Shown here piece after piece: positions 5,139 through 5,903 of a DNA stretch of 5,903 nt. Position 1 is the stretch's first letter; each line of letters begins with the position of its first letter. A program made the translations under genes and the position numbers. The notes under the pieces are model-generated. The model had not been told where the DNA came from, ran no database searches, and saw only the letters and a program-made list of their open reading frames with translations. The DNA comes from JAFGED01 sp964551295 (GTDB taxonomy: Bacteria > Chloroflexota > Anaerolineae > B4-G1): contig CAZKDJ010000239.1 of NCBI GenBank assembly GCA_964551295.1, positions 1 through 5,903 of the forward strand, in the 5' to 3' direction.

Positions 5139-5903
5139 CTATCCTCGGTTATCAGTAGATATGTTCGCTCCACACATCATATTACCCCGCGCGAGTTCAC
5201 TTGCTACTTTCCTGGTCTCTTGCAGCAAATCATCCACAGTAATCTCTGTCAACCCCTTGCAGAGTTCTTCGAGCCTGGAAAGCCCCTCATCCTCGTCGAA
5301 AAAGCCAAGAAAGATATCCTGTGACGACTCGCCGCCTTCTTCTGGCTCCTCTTCCTCCTCTTCATCCGCTTCTTCATCAGGTTCTTCCTCAGGCTCTTCC
5401 TCAGGCTCTTCCTCATCCGCCTGCTTTTCGCCCGGGTCTTTGGGCTGCCCTTCAACCAGCTCTTCCGCCTCCTGTGCTCCCTTTTGTTTTTCCGGCAGTT
5501 CCTCTTTCTGCTGTCGTTGCTGTTGTTCCGAAGGCCGGTCGACGGGCGACTCTTCCTCACCCTGTTGTTCCTCTCGAGCGAGTAGAGCTTCAAACGCTTC
5601 CTCGACCAGTTCTTCTTCTTGGGCTAGCGTTCTCTCAGGCCGTCTCTCTCTATCTCTTGTACGGGGAAGAATAGCGAGGGCCGCCACTCCCAGCAGCGGT
5701 AACACTGCTAAGAAAGCGCTGATCAGGAAAATCTCCCGACCAAGAAGGGAGTCGACCAAAGATATTTCAGTTTCTGGTAGCGCCAAAGTCTCAGCCAGTG
5801 CCGCCAAACGCTGGCGCTCCTCTGCGGTGGATGCTTCTCTCTCCATCGTGGCAATGAGCCTGGTCAAATCCTCCTCGTCCCAATCAGCCAGAGCCCTCCT
5901 CAC
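5139..5903 (-). CDS. Single-pass membrane protein with highly acidic tail, unknown function, 5' end outside window
   Basis: I do not recognise this gene. The frame is open to the right edge; the last codon (GTG, 5903) may be internal, so the N-terminus is probably missing. The visible 254 residues show a charged helical region (1-45), one membrane helix (about 58-79), a basic stretch RTRDRERRPER right after it, a short predicted coiled coil (about 94-112), a Gln/Glu-rich segment (about 112-160), a nearly uninterrupted Glu/Asp/Pro run (about 161-190) and a less biased C-terminal segment (about 195-240) containing DIFLGFF and ITVDDLLQETRKVASEL. By the positive-inside rule the basic stretch places the acidic tail in the cytoplasm. 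Its position directly before the prepilin peptidase suggests a role linked to pilus assembly, perhaps binding a basic cytoplasmic partner, but that is inference only. Confidence 0.6.
   Translation of the reverse strand: MRRALADWDEEDLTRLIATMEREASTAEERQRLAALAETLALPETEISLVDSLLGREIFLISAFLAVLPLLGVAALAILPRTRDRERRPERTLAQEEELVEEAFEALLAREEQQGEEESPVDRPSEQQQRQQKEELPEKQKGAQEAEELVEGQPKDPGEKQADEEEPEEEPEEEPDEEADEEEEEEPEEGGESSQDIFLGFFDEDEGLSRLEELCKGLTEITVDDLLQETRKVASELARGNMMCGANISTDNRG
5141..5146 (-). promoter_or_regulatory. Ribosome binding site of the prepilin peptidase gene
   Basis: GAGGAT on the minus strand lies ten bases before the ATG at 5130 and touches the TAG stop (5141-5139) of the upstream gene. 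Ribosomes finishing that gene would be released right at this site, which favours coupled translation. Confidence 0.55.
5377..5412 (-). repeat. Three 12-bp tandem units encoding an EEEP-type acidic repeat
   Basis: Units tcagg(t/c)tcttcc occur at 5377-5388, 5389-5400 and 5401-5412 on the plus strand, the last two identical. On the coding strand they produce the EPEEEPEEEP run near residues 166-175 of the acidic protein. The near-identity points to recent slippage expansion and possible length variation between strains. Confidence 0.75.

Noticed and set aside
5321..5674. 117-codon plus-strand Leu/Pro/Ala-rich frame
   Set aside because: It is the complement of the Glu/Pro-rich coding repeat, which forces a hydrophobic-looking antisense frame.
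1..5903. CRISPR arrays, tRNA and rRNA genes
   Set aside because: No regularly spaced repeats with unique spacers and no tRNA or rRNA core motifs were found on either strand by eye.

Overview
The window looks like part of a chromosome of a Chloroflexota-type bacterium (Anaerolineae/Caldilineae-like). This is inferred from moderate-to-high GC, from extracytoplasmic proteins whose domains are joined by Thr/Pro-rich (TPTP-like) linkers, and from an rve-type transposase whose sequence style I associate with that phylum. No rRNA or marker gene is present, so the assignment is tentative.

Layout: positions 1-687 (+) hold the 3' part of an integrase-core (DDE) transposase that runs off the left edge. 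Positions 688-1264 carry no convincing gene, but include a hairpin just after the transposase, a perfect 15-nt palindrome and three TCGTAAYC words spaced exactly 11 bp apart. Everything from 1265 to the right edge is on the minus strand and resembles a type IV pilus (or type II secretion-like) assembly locus. In transcription order (right to left) it contains: a partial gene for a single-pass membrane protein with a very acidic tail (5139-5903); a compact prepilin peptidase (4414-5130) 8 bp downstream of it; a 270-bp intergenic region with a candidate promoter and overlapping inverted repeats; a PilN-like protein carrying two extra extracytoplasmic beta-sandwich domains (2599-4143); and, overlapping it by a GTGA stop/start, a PilO-like protein extended by two TPR-like repeats and a C-terminal LysM domain (1265-2602).

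Working model: the peptidase would process prepilins. The PilN-like and PilO-like proteins would form the membrane alignment platform through their transmembrane helices, coiled coils and ferredoxin-like folds. The unusual part is the added ectodomains: PPC-like and IPT/TIG-like modules on the PilN-like protein, and TPR plus LysM on the PilO-like protein. They suggest a pilus platform anchored directly to peptidoglycan and cell-envelope material, possibly replacing separate proteins such as PilP or FimV. The domain calls come from reading motifs by eye; the anchoring model is inference.
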